A DNA stretch of 64,000 nucleotides from Symmetrospora coprosmae (Eukaryota; Basidiomycota; Cystobasidiomycetes; Symmetrosporaceae). This document shows, piece after piece, positions 23,021-35,194 of the stretch (the first letter of the stretch is position 1; each line of letters opens with the position of its first letter). A model generated the notes under the pieces. It was given only the letters and a program-made list of their open reading frames with translations. It was not told the origin of the DNA and did no database searches. The translations under genes and the position numbers were made by a program. The DNA is taken from NCBI GenBank assembly GCA_008802785.1, contig VUYT01000010.1, positions 248,001 to 312,000 of the forward strand, read 5' to 3'.

Positions 23021-23835
23021 ATGCGATTCGTCCCTTCCCTCCTCCTCTGGATCCTGCTCGGCGCCGTCTGCCGGACCGCACGCGCCGACACCGAGATCCG
23101 CGTCTTCAGGGGTGGAGACGTTGCTTGTGCGGATGGCCCGCTGCTCGACACCGCTGACCGCACGGTGTGAGACGCATCTGCTGTGCGTGCGTTATGAGAG
23201 CAGGCTGGCCTACTGACTGGACTGTCCATGGTAGCCCGCGCCTTCAGCCAGGCCGGCCTCTGACCCTGTCCATCCTGCGACATGCGAACGCCTCGCACGA
23301 CGAGCACGTCCTTTCGCTTGATCTACCAGCGCACGTATCTGCGAGAAACCCGCTCCAAGCAGCGTGGCAGGAGCTGACCGGACGAGCGGATCGCTGGACT
23401 CTCCGCCTGAGCTGGGCCGCGTCTGTGAGTGCGCCCACTTGGCAAGTATACATAGACGGTCCATGCTGAGATATTACTCTACAGCAACCCGCCGACTTCT
23501 CATTCACCTCCATTAGGCGGCGTACGGAAGGCGATAACGGCGTGCTGGCCATCATCCGCGCCTCGAGGACCGCCGTGTACACCCGGCCCACTGCAATAAT
23601 GACGGACAATCTCCAACCCGTCTACTACGTCGCTCTCATCGAACCGGTCTACCTAGGCTGCATCCCAGCAAGTTCGCTGCCCCTGCTGGCCCTCCTGGCG
23701 GCAATGGTTGGCGCGGTTCTCGCTTTGCGAATTCCGTCCAAAGTGTACGCAGCGTTGGGCGAGGACGACCAACGGATCAAGGACGGCACGAGTACCGGAT
23801 TCAGGAGCAGGAGCAAGAGCGGGAAAGAGGAATGA
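23021..23835 (+). CDS. Type I membrane protein, uncharacterised
   Basis: I do not recognise this protein. Three exons: 23021-23166, 23235-23424, 23485-23835, about 228 residues. It begins with a clear signal peptide (MRFVPSLLLWILLGAVC, then TARA). A beta-rich lumenal domain follows with two Cys close together at its ends, LTLSIL, LDLPAHVSA, WTLRLSW and ADFSFTSI. One transmembrane helix (LPLLALLAAMVGAVLAL) comes before a short basic tail ending KSGKEE. The layout (signal, about 150-residue beta domain, one helix, short cytosolic tail) resembles ER-resident stabilising subunits such as PIG-X/Pbn1, but no diagnostic motif supports that name. The donor at 23167 (gtgaga) was preferred over 23165 because it keeps the frame. 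Confidence 0.68.
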
Positions 23836-24121
23836 TCGGGGGACGAATGCAGACAGGCGGTCCAATGTAGCATAGACATGTCGAGGGAGGTTGCGAATGC
23901 TGGGACGGATTCTGATCAATACAAGTCATCGAAAGCGATCAACATGCGCGCAGACATATTCCTCTCTATTGATGTGCGCTGCTTCAAATGCGATACCTCT
24001 CCATATTCGGGTCTCGCGTATATCCAGACAACCCTCTGTACCTCCGGAGGCCCAAATGACGGACGGCCTGACGAGCTTCCCCCTCTTCCTCCCGCCCTCT
24101 CACCTCACGACATCAGCTGCA

Positions 24122-24901
24122 ATGGCCGGGACACCTCAGGATGACTTCTACCTGAGATACTAGTCAGTGTCATTGCTCCCTGGCTGCTACTGCTGGTCGT
24201 CGAGCACTCACTGACGCCTTTCGCCTCCCTCACAGCACGGGTCACCAGGGCCGGTGAGGCCGCTTAGGCGATGGCCAGACTCGGAGATTGCAGTGTGTAC
24301 TGATGCATCTACGCACCGCTACACAGGCACGGGCACGAGTTCCTAGAGTTTGAATATTCTGGCGGGCGGTGCGTCGCAGGAGCAGCTCTTCCTGCAGTTG
24401 TGCCCGCAGGTTGGGGATGGCTCACTCTCGACCCCCTTTGCGATGCACGCAGGCTACGGTACGCCAACAACAGCAACTACCGGTCCGACTCGCTCATCCG
24501 GAAAGAGCTCTGGCTGTCACCGGCGTCCGTGACCGAGCTGCGGCGGATGGTCGAAGAGTCCGAGGTGGTCAAGTGCGTGCTTGCCTCTTGCACACCATGG
24601 CGGCCGCGAGACGAGCGACACGGCTCGTCAGATCAGTCCAGCTGATTCCTGCATCCTGCTCGCCCACAGAGAGGACGACACGAACTGGCCCACGAAATCC
24701 GTCGTGGGCAAGCAGGAGCTCGAGGTCAAGGTCGGCAAGACGCACATCAGCTTTGAGACCGCAAAGATTGGGTCGCTCGTCGACGTGCAGAACTCGGAGG
24801 ACCCAGAAGGGTTGCGCGTCTTCTACTACCTCATCCAGGACCTGCGCATGTTTGTCTTTTCGTTGATCAGCCTCCACTTCAAGATCAAGCCGACGCCGTG
24901 A
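24122..24901 (+). CDS. mago: Mago nashi homologue (exon junction complex core)
   Basis: Mago binds Y14 and locks eIF4A3 onto spliced mRNA. Five exons: 24122-24162, 24236-24253, 24327-24368, 24453-24572, 24670-24901, 150 residues, normal length. Highly conserved blocks: [77 protein letters not shown], and [10 protein letters not shown] near the end. Exon 2 is an 18-nt microexon encoding TGHQGR; it and exon 3 have phase 2 on both sides. The presence of an EJC component fits the intron-dense genome. The start at 24122 gives MAGTPQDDF, a short N-terminus as in other Mago proteins. Confidence 0.96.
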
Positions 24902-25187
24902 GCAAAGGCGCCGGGAGAAGGCATTGGTGGAGGATGTCCGGTGGTGGTTGCTCTGTCGTCGTATGTTGTAGCACCAGCATGGATCATCCATAAAAGCGGC
25001 TGCCTGCAATGCTGTTCTCTTCGCTGTTATCGTCGTCATCCTCGTCCTCGTCCTCAGCCCTCCAGCGTGGCCCTGTCGTCCTCCCCGTCACGGTCCCGTC
25101 TGTCGTCACTCTTGGGATCCGTCGCACAGGCAGGCAGATACATCCACATATCTGCACCCACGTAGCGCACTACATCGCAGCGCAACC

Positions 25188-26595
25188 ATGGCGGACAAGC
25201 GCACGCGAGTCATGCTCGCCAACCTGCTCAAGAACGGCGAGCTGTATGCTGCGCACCAGAAGTACCGGACAACGGCTGCGCGCCTGCTCAAGACGCCTGC
25301 GCCCTCGTCGTTCGGGACGGGCGGGAGCAGGGGATCTGCCTCGTCGGACGCGCCTGCGCTGCCGTACGACGACGACGCGGTGAAAGCGGCCGAGCTGCTG
25401 TACGAGGGAGCGCGGGCGCTGCTCGAGAAGGGCGAGCTGGGTGGGGGAACGGACCTGACGCTGTACCTGCTCGAGGTATGGCGCACACGGGGCGTGCCGT
25501 GCACGGACGACACGCGCAACAAGGTCCAGACGCTCATTGCGCTCGTGGGAGGGACGGGGAACTGGAGGAAGAGCATCGTTGACCACGCTGTCCACTGGAC
25601 CGCCGTCGTGGGGGACGAGACGCCCGGAGGTGACGAGAGCTTGCACGCGTACATCGGGCAGATCCTGTACAAGGGTGGGTCCGTTTCCCTCGTCAATAGA
25701 GCGATCCCACGCGCAGTCGCTGCCATGCTGCACAATTCGCTGACCTGTGTTCGTCGCAACGCTGCCTGGATCTCCGCCCCTCCCGAACAGACCGCGACTA
25801 CCTCGGCGGCGAGCACCACTTCATCGCCTCATTGACACGCGACAGCGCGCGCTGCCTCGCATCCCTCCTCTTCGACTGGTACAAGTCCGAGCCGTCCTCC
25901 GCGAGCCCTTCATCCAGCACATCCAGTCTCGGCCGGTACTGCGCGCGCGGCGTCCTCTCGTACCTGGAGTCATCGAGCATCCTCTGCGCGCGCGTCTTCC
26001 TCTCCTCCTTCCTCGCCCTCGCGACATCGCACGACCCGTCCCTCCTCATTGAGCGCACGAGCCTCTCGACGTGGCAGGACCCAAGCGAGAGCGACCCGGA
26101 GCTCGTCGTCACGCGCCTGGCGAGCCTCAACTTCCTCCAGCTCGCCCTGCGCACGTGCCAGATTGGCGCAGCGGAGCAGCAGGTCCGTCGCCCGCCTGGC
26201 CAAGGGCAGGGCATGCAGACTGTCACACCTGGAAGGACGGCGTGGACGCAGCTACTCAGCAGGTACGAGCGAGAGGCGCCCTGGTTGCGCGAAGGGGAAG
26301 TCAAGGAGGTGAGGTTGTCGCTATATGCGAGCCATGTCCATGTCGATGCTTGCTGATGACGTTCCTCAATCAACCTGAGCAGAGCCTGTCCTACCTCGGC
26401 CAAATGTACTTCAACATCAAGCCAGCTCAGCAAGGCGGTGCCAACATCCTGGGCGATCTCATGAGCAGTCTCTTTGGCGGCGGCGGTGGAGGCGGAGGTG
26501 CCTCGCAAGCAGCACTGCCCGGGCCAGCCGGACGAGGACGAGGCAGAGGTGGCGCCTCGTCGACACCCAAAATCACGCAAGCTGGGCTTGATTAG
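25188..26595 (+). CDS. GET4: GET4-like tail-anchored protein targeting factor
   Basis: Get4 (TRC35 in animals) pairs with Get5 to pass tail-anchored proteins from Sgt2 to Get3. Three exons: 25188-25674, 25791-26308, 26383-26595, about 405 residues. Seen: ELYAAHQKYRTTAARLL, AAELLYEGARALLEKGE, TDLTLYLLEV, the helical-repeat sequence DRDYLGGEHHFIASL and LLFDWYKSEP, then SYLGQMYFNIKP and LGDLMSSLFGG. The alpha-helical array without enzymatic motifs is as expected. The C-terminus is Gly-rich (GGGGGGGG) and basic. Introns are phase 1 and phase 0. A spacer of 286 bp from the Mago stop contains the promoter. Confidence 0.88.
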
Positions 26596-26824
26596 CCTGA
26601 GAGCCACGATCGATGTTGTACACGTACGACGCGCATCGGTAAAGAGACCTCCTGCCATCGCAGGATCTCCTTCAGTAGATTCTACTGCGACCGAGGCAGC
26701 GAACGATTAACGACCATGCGAGGCTCTCTTTGCTACATCTGATGACTGTTACTGGAATGCAATGCAACGTGTATGACTCCGCTGAGCCGTCTCTACGTAG
26801 GCTGGACACTCCGCCGCGGCAGGC

Positions 26825-29800
26825 CTAGCGCCTCCTATCGAAGCTCTTCTCGCTCTCGAGCTCGTCGCCCGTGAACAGGGCATCCCCTTCATCATCGCTG
26901 ACACCACTTCCAAACGCATTTCCACGCGCCTCGACCTTGTTCCTCCTGCCTAGCCAAAGCTGGCCGGTCGACAGCCTGCGCCTCGCCATGGAGTCGCCGA
27001 GCGCCACCCTGCTGCTGGAGAGGCCCATACCCTCAGTGCCAGGCGTATCCAGGCCAAAGTCCGAATTGCCCCCCGCATGCCTCATAGACGGTGCGAGAAA
27101 GTCTAAGCGGTCCCTGTCCCCAGATCCCGACATCGGGCCAGCGGACGATGCGCGCTCCGGCTGAGCAGACAGCCCCAGACTCGACATGATCTGTCGCCGC
27201 CGCTTGCGGATGGCACTGGCGCTCCCGCTCGCACTGGGCGACGCGGGCGCCGAGCCTGCTCTCCGAGTACGCCATGCACGCTCCCTCGCGTCGGCCTGCG
27301 CATCGTCCTCTGCGCCCGTCTCGTCGCTGTGCGTCGCCACTTCTGGAGGGAAGTGGACCCGGCTGCCATTCGATGAGCTCGCATTCGACGGCCGCGCAGA
27401 TGCGGTGGGGCGAGAAGGCGGCTGAAGCTCTTTCCCGCCCTCGCCATCGTCATCCTCCTCGTCGTGTATCGTCTCATCGTTGTCTGGCAGCGGCGCATTC
27501 GCCTCCGGCCCACCGAGATCAATGTCAGAGTCGCTGTCCTCGTCCAGGGCCGAAGAGTCCGACAGCGCTCCGGGCGTAGAGCTGAAGTGCCCGGCGTACT
27601 GAGCTGCGCCCCCGGAAGGAGCATTGTTGGCTCGAGCAGAGTACGCAGCCCGGCACTCCGCCCGGCCAGCGTCAATCTGGCGCTCGATGCGCATCCGATT
27701 CTCGATCATATGAAGCTGTTTGCAGCATGTCAGCCTTGTGCCAATGCGCAGAGTCAGCGGAACACTCGGAATGGATGAAGGCTCACCTTTGGCCATGTCA
27801 CGAGCTGGCCGACTCGCATCATCCGCGCCAGCTCAGCCTCGTCCGGGTCAGACAGCAGCCTCGTCCAGTCCTTGATGCGCGACTTGGGCCAGATGGTGAC
27901 CGAGCCTGCTCATCAGGTAGCGCCCCCTTCACGTCAGCGCCGATAGACAACAGGCTATGCGCAATCAGCGACATCGCGCACCTTCGAACTTCTGCAGAAA
28001 AACGCCAGACCAGTTCTGCCCCAGCAGCTCCGGCATGAGCTCCAGGTCGCGGATGACGCGGAAATTCTTCGTCAGGTCCAGCTTGAGGAACTGCTCCGCT
28101 GCAGAGAGGAAGAAGCCGCCGCGCCATCCTTTGCCTTTGCGGTGATTGACCGGCTTGCCGGGGGCGCCTCTCGGTTGGAAGACTGCGCGACGCGGAGAGA
28201 GCAAGTCAGAACGGTTGATCTGCAGCGCGGCACGAGCAACACACTCACAGAAGAGGTGGATGTGCGGGTTGACCTGCGAAATGATGCTGTACGTGACATT
28301 GAAGTAGAGATTGAGCGACTGCAGGGGAATGTCAACCCGTAGCGAGCCGTCCTTGTGTCTGCCTTGGAACTGCCATGGCATGACTTTGCCTCGCTTGTCC
28401 TTGGTCCTGGATGCCGCAAAGCAGAATGAGCATGCAGTGCCTTGCTCGCGGTGCAGTGCTTGCTCACATGAGGACGACAGGGTTCAGGATGCCAGGCACC
28501 GCCGCTGAAGCAATGATGGCCGTGAGGATGATGCAGTCCGGCGCAGTGTGTACGTTGAGGAGCTTTGTCGGCGAGTGCGTATCGTATGGGATGACGGAAA
28601 CGTTCAGGATCCTGAGCAGCGACACAGGTCAGTGCCAATAGAGGCTCGCGGCAGGCAGCATTTGCTCACCGTCCCGTCCGCTCGTATGCTTCTCGGAAAG
28701 TGGTAGTCGTCCCATTCGTCCAGAAGCTCGACTTTCTCGCCCATTGCACCGTGTCGAAGCGAGCGCCGGTCCTATACAGCCGCTTAGCCCAGACCTGCGA
28801 GGAACAGCACAACCTCAGACAAGGCGGTCACCCGGCCATGTGTCTACACAAGCCTCACCGTGATAGGCTCATCGCAGGCTGTGAGCTTCTCCGCGAGCTG
28901 CGGGATGAGCAGGCGGCGCAGCTCCTCGTCCGTGTGCGTGCACACCAGCGCCGCGACCAGTGCGCCGGCGCTCGTGCCCGTGATGACCTTGGGTAGGAGG
29001 CCAGCATCCAGGAGTGCGCGGACGACGCCAAAGTGGTAGTACCCGAAGGAAGCGCCTCCGGAAAGGCACAGTGCCGTGCTGCCGTTGTTCTTCGTGACGT
29101 AGCGGAACAGACGCGCTTTTGCTTCCAGCGTGAGGACCTCCGTCTTGCGGACATATCCGATGCATCGCTCGACTGTGCCCCAGGGAGACAGATGAGTGTC
29201 AGCAGGCGGAACCGAAGGCAAAAGAGGCAGGCAGGCAGGCCTTAGGAAAGGGAGACGCGCAAGAAAGACGCACCCTCTTCAATGTAGGCCCGTATCCGGT
29301 CCTTCGTGCCATAGTACGTCTCAGAGTACATGCGCGAGCTCTCCATCCCCGCAAAATTGGAGCGCAGGCACACCTCGAGCACGGCAGACACGCCTTCCGC
29401 ATCGTCGGCTTCGCGCATCTTTCGCAGGTTCTCCGTGACGCGCCGGACGAGCCCAGAGTCGTAGTAGGCGTTGGCTGGAGTGCGCTTCCACGTCTCGTAG
29501 CCGAGGACTGCGGGTTGCCTGAGGGTCAGCGCGAGACAATTCAAGTGGTGGAGGTGGGCTAACACGCACGCTCGTCGAGCTGGAGGGCGGTCGCTCGCCA
29601 GTCCTCGAACGTCTTGGCTCGCCGGAGCATCAGACGCAGCTGGCCCATCTTGCCTCTCCCTGCATTACAACGGGCGATATCAGCGAGAGCTCTAGTGGCG
29701 ACTGCGACCTGCCAAACCTCCCCTCGCCACTCACACCCAGAGAACAGCTCGAGGACGTTGACGAACTGCCTGACGAGAACGTAGGTGAGGAACTCGAGGC

Positions 29801-30319
29801 CTATCAAGCCAAAGATGAAGAGCTGCAATTCGAATTGAGACGAGATCAGCCAAGACCGGCCGTGCCTGAGCGGGGATCTCTGACGACACTGGGACCCACC
29901 AGAAGGGGCCATCGCGACACATGGTACGCCCATCCTTCGCGGACGACGTCTCCTCTGCGCTTCTTCCTGCTGCTCGACGTGCTGCCGCTGCTGCTGCTGG
30001 CGTTGGCCCCATTCGCACTCCCTGCTTCCCGCCTGACTCTCTCCCGGATTGGGGCAAAGTCCGAGACTGATCTGATGTGCTCCACGACGGGCTCATCGCC
30101 CACGGCGGCGTTCTCCTCCGTGCTGTTCAGTGCGCGCTCGAACACTGCGATGGCTTCCTCGTCGATGTAGTTGCGGTCGAATTCAGGTGGCCTCTGGTAG
30201 CTGCCGTCGACGCCGCCCGAGCGTGAGGATGACGCCGACACCGACCCCGACGCCGCTGCTGCTCTGCTGAATGGCCAGGGCATCCTCTTCCTCCTCTCGA
30301 TGATGGTCATTCCCTCCAT
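26825..30319 (-). CDS. TGL4: Patatin-domain triacylglycerol lipase (Tgl3/4/5 family)
   Basis: Lipid-droplet triacylglycerol lipase with a patatin fold. Eleven exons on the minus strand: 30319-29900, 29822-29735, 29659-29570, 29507-29274, 29172-28859, 28794-28670, 28611-28468, 28406-28249, 28182-27982, 27905-27787, 27715-26825, about 927 residues. The N-terminal half has a hydrophobic segment (LFIFGLIGLEFLTYVLVRQF), WRGKMGQLR and the TGL-type helical region. The catalytic domain shows the oxyanion loop LSGGASFGYYHFG, the nucleophile elbow GTSAG, and the Asp in KDGSLRVDIP. NVSVIPYDTHSPTKLLN and KGWRGGFFLSAAEQFLKLD are family blocks. About 300 C-terminal residues are acidic and Ser-rich, probably disordered and phosphorylated. 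The split into Tgl3, Tgl4 or Tgl5 is not resolved; Tgl4/5-like is a guess from length. Confidence 0.88.
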
Positions 30320-30475
30320 GTCGCTGCCAACGCTGTGCCCATGTTGCGGCGGAGGAGAGGGAAAGAGAGCTTCGTCGCCGCCGTCGTCTCTACTCGAGTA
30401 CGTCAGAGAAGGGTGCGCCCGGATCCATTCCGACGGGGTCTCCTCAGCACGCCAGCAGCAACGACATAGCAACGA
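30320..30475. promoter_or_regulatory. Divergent promoter, lipase / IPK1
   Basis: The two start codons lie 156 bp apart on opposite strands. No separate upstream elements can be assigned; a shared bidirectional promoter is likely. Confidence 0.5.
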
Positions 30476-31772
30476 ATGTGCATGCGCGTGCCCACCCTCG
30501 ACGAGCATGCCGTCACTGACTGGCGCTATGTCGCAGAGGGCGGGGCCAACCTCGTCGTCGCGTACACCGGCCAACAAGACCCACTGCTCAGGAACACGGT
30601 CCTCCGCCTGAGGAAGGTCAACCACGACTACGTCAAGCCGGCCGATATGACCTATCTGCACGAAGAGGACGCATCCGTCGCATTCACAGACAGGGTCGTC
30701 ATTCCCCTGCTCGAGGGCGGCGAACGCGCAGTCGCCAACGCCACGCCGCGCCTCGCGTCCTTGCCCGTCTCAAGAGAGTGGCTCGAGCGGATGGAGGAGC
30801 ACATTGAGCCTGCGCGCCCTGCGACCAGAAGAGTCGTCGACAGCATCGACGTCGAGCGGTCATACGTCGTGCTCGCCGAGAACCTCGTCGGAATCGAAGG
30901 CGACGACGAGATCAGCGTGGAGATCAAGGTGGGGTGGCGTCGGACCTCTATCTCTCGCGCTCGCGTCCTCATGCGCCATTCTCATGCGCGTGGTTGTCCA
31001 GCCCAAATGGGGCTTCCTGCCGAACCCTCAGCACCTCTCAGACGCGTCTCGCGATATCAAGACGCGGCATTGCCGCTTCTGCCTGCACCGCCTGTCTCGC
31101 GAAACGAGCCAGTCGCACAGCCAGGCACGCGACTACTGCCCGCTCGACCTGTACTCTGGCGACGAAGGACGCGTCAGGGCCGCCATTCACGCACTGGTCA
31201 GCAGCTGGAAGGAGACGGACGGAAAAGGCAACAACCTGAAGCTCTTCTCGAACGGCAGGATGCTCCGGCCGAGCGAGGTGCGCCTTTCAAGAACCGGCAC
31301 ACGCAACGATGAGCTGACACAAGATGTACAGTGCGACTCTATTGGCAATCTCGGCTCGAAAGAGGACCTAGCAGGCGCGCTCGGCGACCGACTTGCGCCT
31401 TTCATCGCTTCTTCACCCCTCGTAGCCCGCCTGAAAGAGCTGCAAGCCGGTCTTGACGCTATCGACATTGAGGGTCTCTGCCAACGTGTAGACCTCGAGA
31501 ACGACGATCTGGAGCCTGTAACTCTAGCCGAGTATGAGGCGTTCGTCGGAGCCTACACCGGCCCAGTCAGCCTCGACATGCCCGTTCGCAACCTCATCAT
31601 CGCCCACCTCCTCTCGGCAACCTTCAAGGACTGCTCAATGTTCATCACAAAAGGGCGCGCGGCACTCGTTGACTGTGACGTCAAGGACGTATCGCGTCTC
31701 CGCAAATATGCCAGGATGGACGAGGTTCTGCGGACGCAGGACGTCAGCGGCTTGAGTGGCTGTCACGCGTAA
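30476..31772 (+). CDS. IPK1: Inositol-pentakisphosphate 2-kinase IPK1
   Basis: Phosphorylates InsP5 at position 2 to make InsP6 (phytate), needed for mRNA export and as a structural cofactor. Three exons: 30476-30928, 31002-31277, 31332-31772, about 389 residues; both introns are phase 0. Motifs: WRYVAEGGANLVVAY for nucleotide binding, VLRLRKV, VLAENLVG, the IPK1 signature EIKPKWGFLP rebuilt across intron 1, a Cys/His site CRFCLHR, and YCPLDLYSGD. The C-terminal part has MFITKGRAALVDCDVKD. Intron 2 (31278-31331) is 54 nt and has no in-frame stop, so retention would add 18 residues. The ATG at 30476 is 6 bp before a second in-frame ATG (MCM). Confidence 0.9.
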
Positions 31773-31961
31773 TCACGACACTATAGAACTGCTGTCATGC
31801 CAAGAGCGTGCACACTTATTCAAGGCGAGAGCGGAGAGCCTGCTCGCCTGCAACTACGACCAGGTCTAGCAAGTTCTCAATCTAACAAGCCGCAGAGATG
31901 TCGGGGAGCTAAATAACAGAGCATTTGCTGCAGGCCACGGTGGATCGCCATCAGACTACCG

Positions 31962-34900
31962 CTAGCTCGCTGCCACCTCCGAGCCCGACTCAGTGGCTGC
32001 ATCCTCGGACGCATCGATAGCCACAAACGACGCCTCGACTGTGTCCGCCGCTGCCCTCTCTCCCACAGTTGTCGCATCTCCTTCGTTCTCCTTTTCTTCT
32101 TCGCACGCCTTCTCGTCCTCCACCTCTTCTGTCTGAATGGCGACTTCCTTGCTGTTCGCGCCGGCAGAGGACGTCTCGCGATACATGGTCGCGTACTCTC
32201 CGTTGAGCTTCATGAGTTCCTGGTGTGTGCCATTCTCGAGTACTTTGCCCTGTGCGAGGGGAAAGAGCAGCGGGTCAGTCCGGAGCATATTTCTGGGCCA
32301 GTTCAGCCAGGTGCGCCACCTCACCTTCTTCATGAACAGGATCCGGTCACTCCTCGCGGCCAGATGGAATCGGTGCGTGACGGCAATCATGGTCATCCTG
32401 GACCGCTTGAGCAGGAACTTCTTGAAGATGTCGGCCTCGCTCATTGGATCGAGCGCCGCCGAAAACTCATCCAGGATGAGGAGGTCCACGTCCTTGCGCA
32501 GGAACGAGCGCGCCATGACAATTTTGGCCCATTCGCCGCCGGAAAAATTGGCAGGCCTCGTCTGCGGCTTCTTGGCCTCTGCTCCAGGGTCATAATCATC
32601 CGCGAGGATGAATCTCTCCATGGGAAACGGCTCGGGCAGCTCGGTGCAGACGGCGTGGGCGAGAGTCTTCTGCCTGGCCTTTGTGACCAGCGCGTCCTCC
32701 GCCAGAGGGGCTTGCGGTCCCAGGCACTGCGAGCATGCGGCCGCAAGAGCCTGTCGAGTCTGCTCGTCTGTCGCCTCGTCCGTCTTCCCATCGTCGTCCT
32801 CCTCGCTGTCTTCAATACTCAGGTCCTTTCCCTCACTCCACAGCTCCCGCTGATCCTCGATCTGCATCCAGAAGACCAGCTGACGGACAGACATGGCTTT
32901 ACCGCCGGGACCGTGGCTCTCGAGCTCGGTGTCGTACCCGTCAGTGAGACTAGCGATGATTTCGGTAGCACCCGCCGCCTCGACCGCCTCCTCCACTTCA
33001 GCGTCAGTAGCGTCGAGCCTACCCATGCGGATGAATTCGCGCATGTTCCTGTGCCGCATCGCAGAAGCGTATGGCCATGAGTATATAGCTGCGACTGAGG
33101 ATCTGGCGAGCAACTCACACGCCAAGCTTGGCTGTCTGCTGAAAGAGCATGCTGATCTTGCTGTACAGCTCTTCTGGCTGATAAGCAGTGATGTCCTCTC
33201 CATTGATGAGAATCATGCCAGATTCTGTGCGCAAGTACGGGTCACGCTAGCGTCAGGACTGTCATGCCAACACCGCACGGTAGGAGTCAGGCTCACGTGG
33301 ATCGTGCAGGCGGACGAGCAGCGCGATCAGCGAGGTCTTGCCACTCCCGGAGAACCCGACAATGCTGCAGAGCTCTCCGGCTTCAATCCTGAAAGAGACG
33401 TTGTCGAGGGCCGGGGTTTTGGCATGAGGGTAGCGGAACGTCACATTGCGGAACTCGATGGACATTCCTGTACGCTTGAGCGGGGCGTTGAGCGGAGCGC
33501 ACATCATGTTCGAGATGCCATGACACGCTGTTAGACCACCATGGTCTGCCTCGAGGATGTCCAGACTGCCTGCGACCGAGGCGTAAGGGATGGTCTGCTC
33601 GCGTATCCGCAGTCTGGGCTCGATCTGCTCGAGCGCATAGAATTGTCGTATGGGCTGGGCAAGCCTGGCGAGGCTCATCACGTCCTGCAATAAGCGGTAG
33701 ATGGAGCCCGACAGGCGGGTCAAGCCGCTCCTGAGCGTCATTAGGTCGGCCAAAGCTACTGCTGCGCCCGATCGGGTCAATGCTGGGCCAGAAACGGCAT
33801 GTAAGCCGAAGAAGAGGAATATGCTCTTGTCGTTCAAACGCTGCAGGATTTTGAAGAAGTGTGCCTCGATGGGTCGCCGCCAGGCTTCGCGATTGACGTC
33901 TGTATGAGGGATCAGGTCGTCTAATCGTCAGTGGCCTGGGCGAGCATCGAGATATGAAGAGCGAAACTCACTGGGGGCAGCTGCAGCGATGCTACCGACA
34001 CTTTCTGCCGCTTGTTTGTATTGGTCGAAGTAGTAGCCTCGGAGTCCGAGCACTTGGTCTTGCGCACCGCTCTGTTCGGCCAATCTGCGACGGAGCAGCG
34101 ATTGTCAAGGTTCGGCCGGACTGTTGAGCGGAGTCGCAAGGGCTGCGTTCAGTCCGACGCTTACCGAGCCATCACCTCCATCCGCCTGTACTCTGCATGT
34201 GTTATTCCGACATGGGTTCGGTAGAAATAGCCCATCCGGAAGAAATGGCGAAACAGGAGAGCCACCTTCAAGGCGAGAATGGCTGAAGCAGAACGTCTGG
34301 ACGACCCGCTCACGCGGTAAAAGAGGAGCGCTTCGGTCGTGACCTCGCAGAGCCGACCGACGATCGTGACGAGCTGTTCAAGGAAGATTGTGCCTCGTCT
34401 AGACTCGCCCAGGAGCTGCTGTGCAAACATGAGCTGGCCCTTGACCCTGTCGAGCCTCGTGAGGACTTCAACACTCCCGGGACAGAGGAAAAAAGGTTAA
34501 TGGAGGCACCTGCACTCACCTCTCGTCCGAGCTGGTGAGGTGGTCGAGTCGCACCCTCGTCTGCAGAATCCTGTGGTTGATAAGCGACCGGAAGCGATAA
34601 CTCAGTCTGGCCTGGTTGTCTTTGTTGAGGTCCTTGATGGTGCTGGCCAGGAGGTGACCCAGAATATCAAGCAGGGCGATGTTGAGCAGCTGTCGCTTGC
34701 TGATTGAGCGGGCCTCGACCGCTTTGCGGATGATGTCCAACACGTCCCATGCTGCCTTCTGCTGCCAGGCTGCAATGAGACGCAATAGAATGGTGCATAT
34801 GAGATCTGGCAGATGCGGGCAGTGCGACCCGATTAGCTGCGCCCCCGCAATCGAAACCCATCTCGTCCGCCTCACAGAGGGAGACGCGACGCTTGCCAAG

Positions 34901-35194
34901 GGGCGTAATGGTGTCCTTTGCGAAGCGGATCAGGTACGGCAATACTCGCTTCCAGGTGCCATATTGTAGTCTGAAGGCTTTGACGAGGCTGCCGCCAGAC
35001 TCGCTAGGCCGTCCGAGCCGTTCGACGACCGTATGAATACCGCCGCCATACTTTGCGACTTCGTACGAAAAAGGGCGCTTGGGATGATAACGAATCTCAA
35101 AGTCGGGCTGCACAGGCTTTCCAACGACCTTGGTGACGGTCTTTCCGATAGCGGCGGGTCGCTCCTCGCTGCTCGCTGTCTTGCTGTCTGTCAT
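31962..35194 (-). CDS. Half-size ABC exporter, paralogue B
   Basis: TMD-NBD half transporter of ABCB-like form; substrate and membrane unknown. Eight exons on the minus strand: 35194-34876, 34805-34520, 34446-34165, 34084-33972, 33920-33297, 33224-33119, 33048-32325, 32249-31962, about 913 residues (917 if the ATG at 35206 is used). The N-terminus has PDFEIRYHPKRPFSYEV, then hydrophobic helices in exons 1-5. The NBD has Walker A GFSGSGKTS, Q-loop LFQQ, signature FSGGEWAK, Walker B LLILDEF with the catalytic Glu, D-loop SAALDP and H-loop VTHR, so it should hydrolyse ATP. About 110 acidic residues are inserted just before the signature. Exons 2, 3, 4 and 6 have exactly the lengths of those in the neighbouring paralogue. 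Confidence 0.85.
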
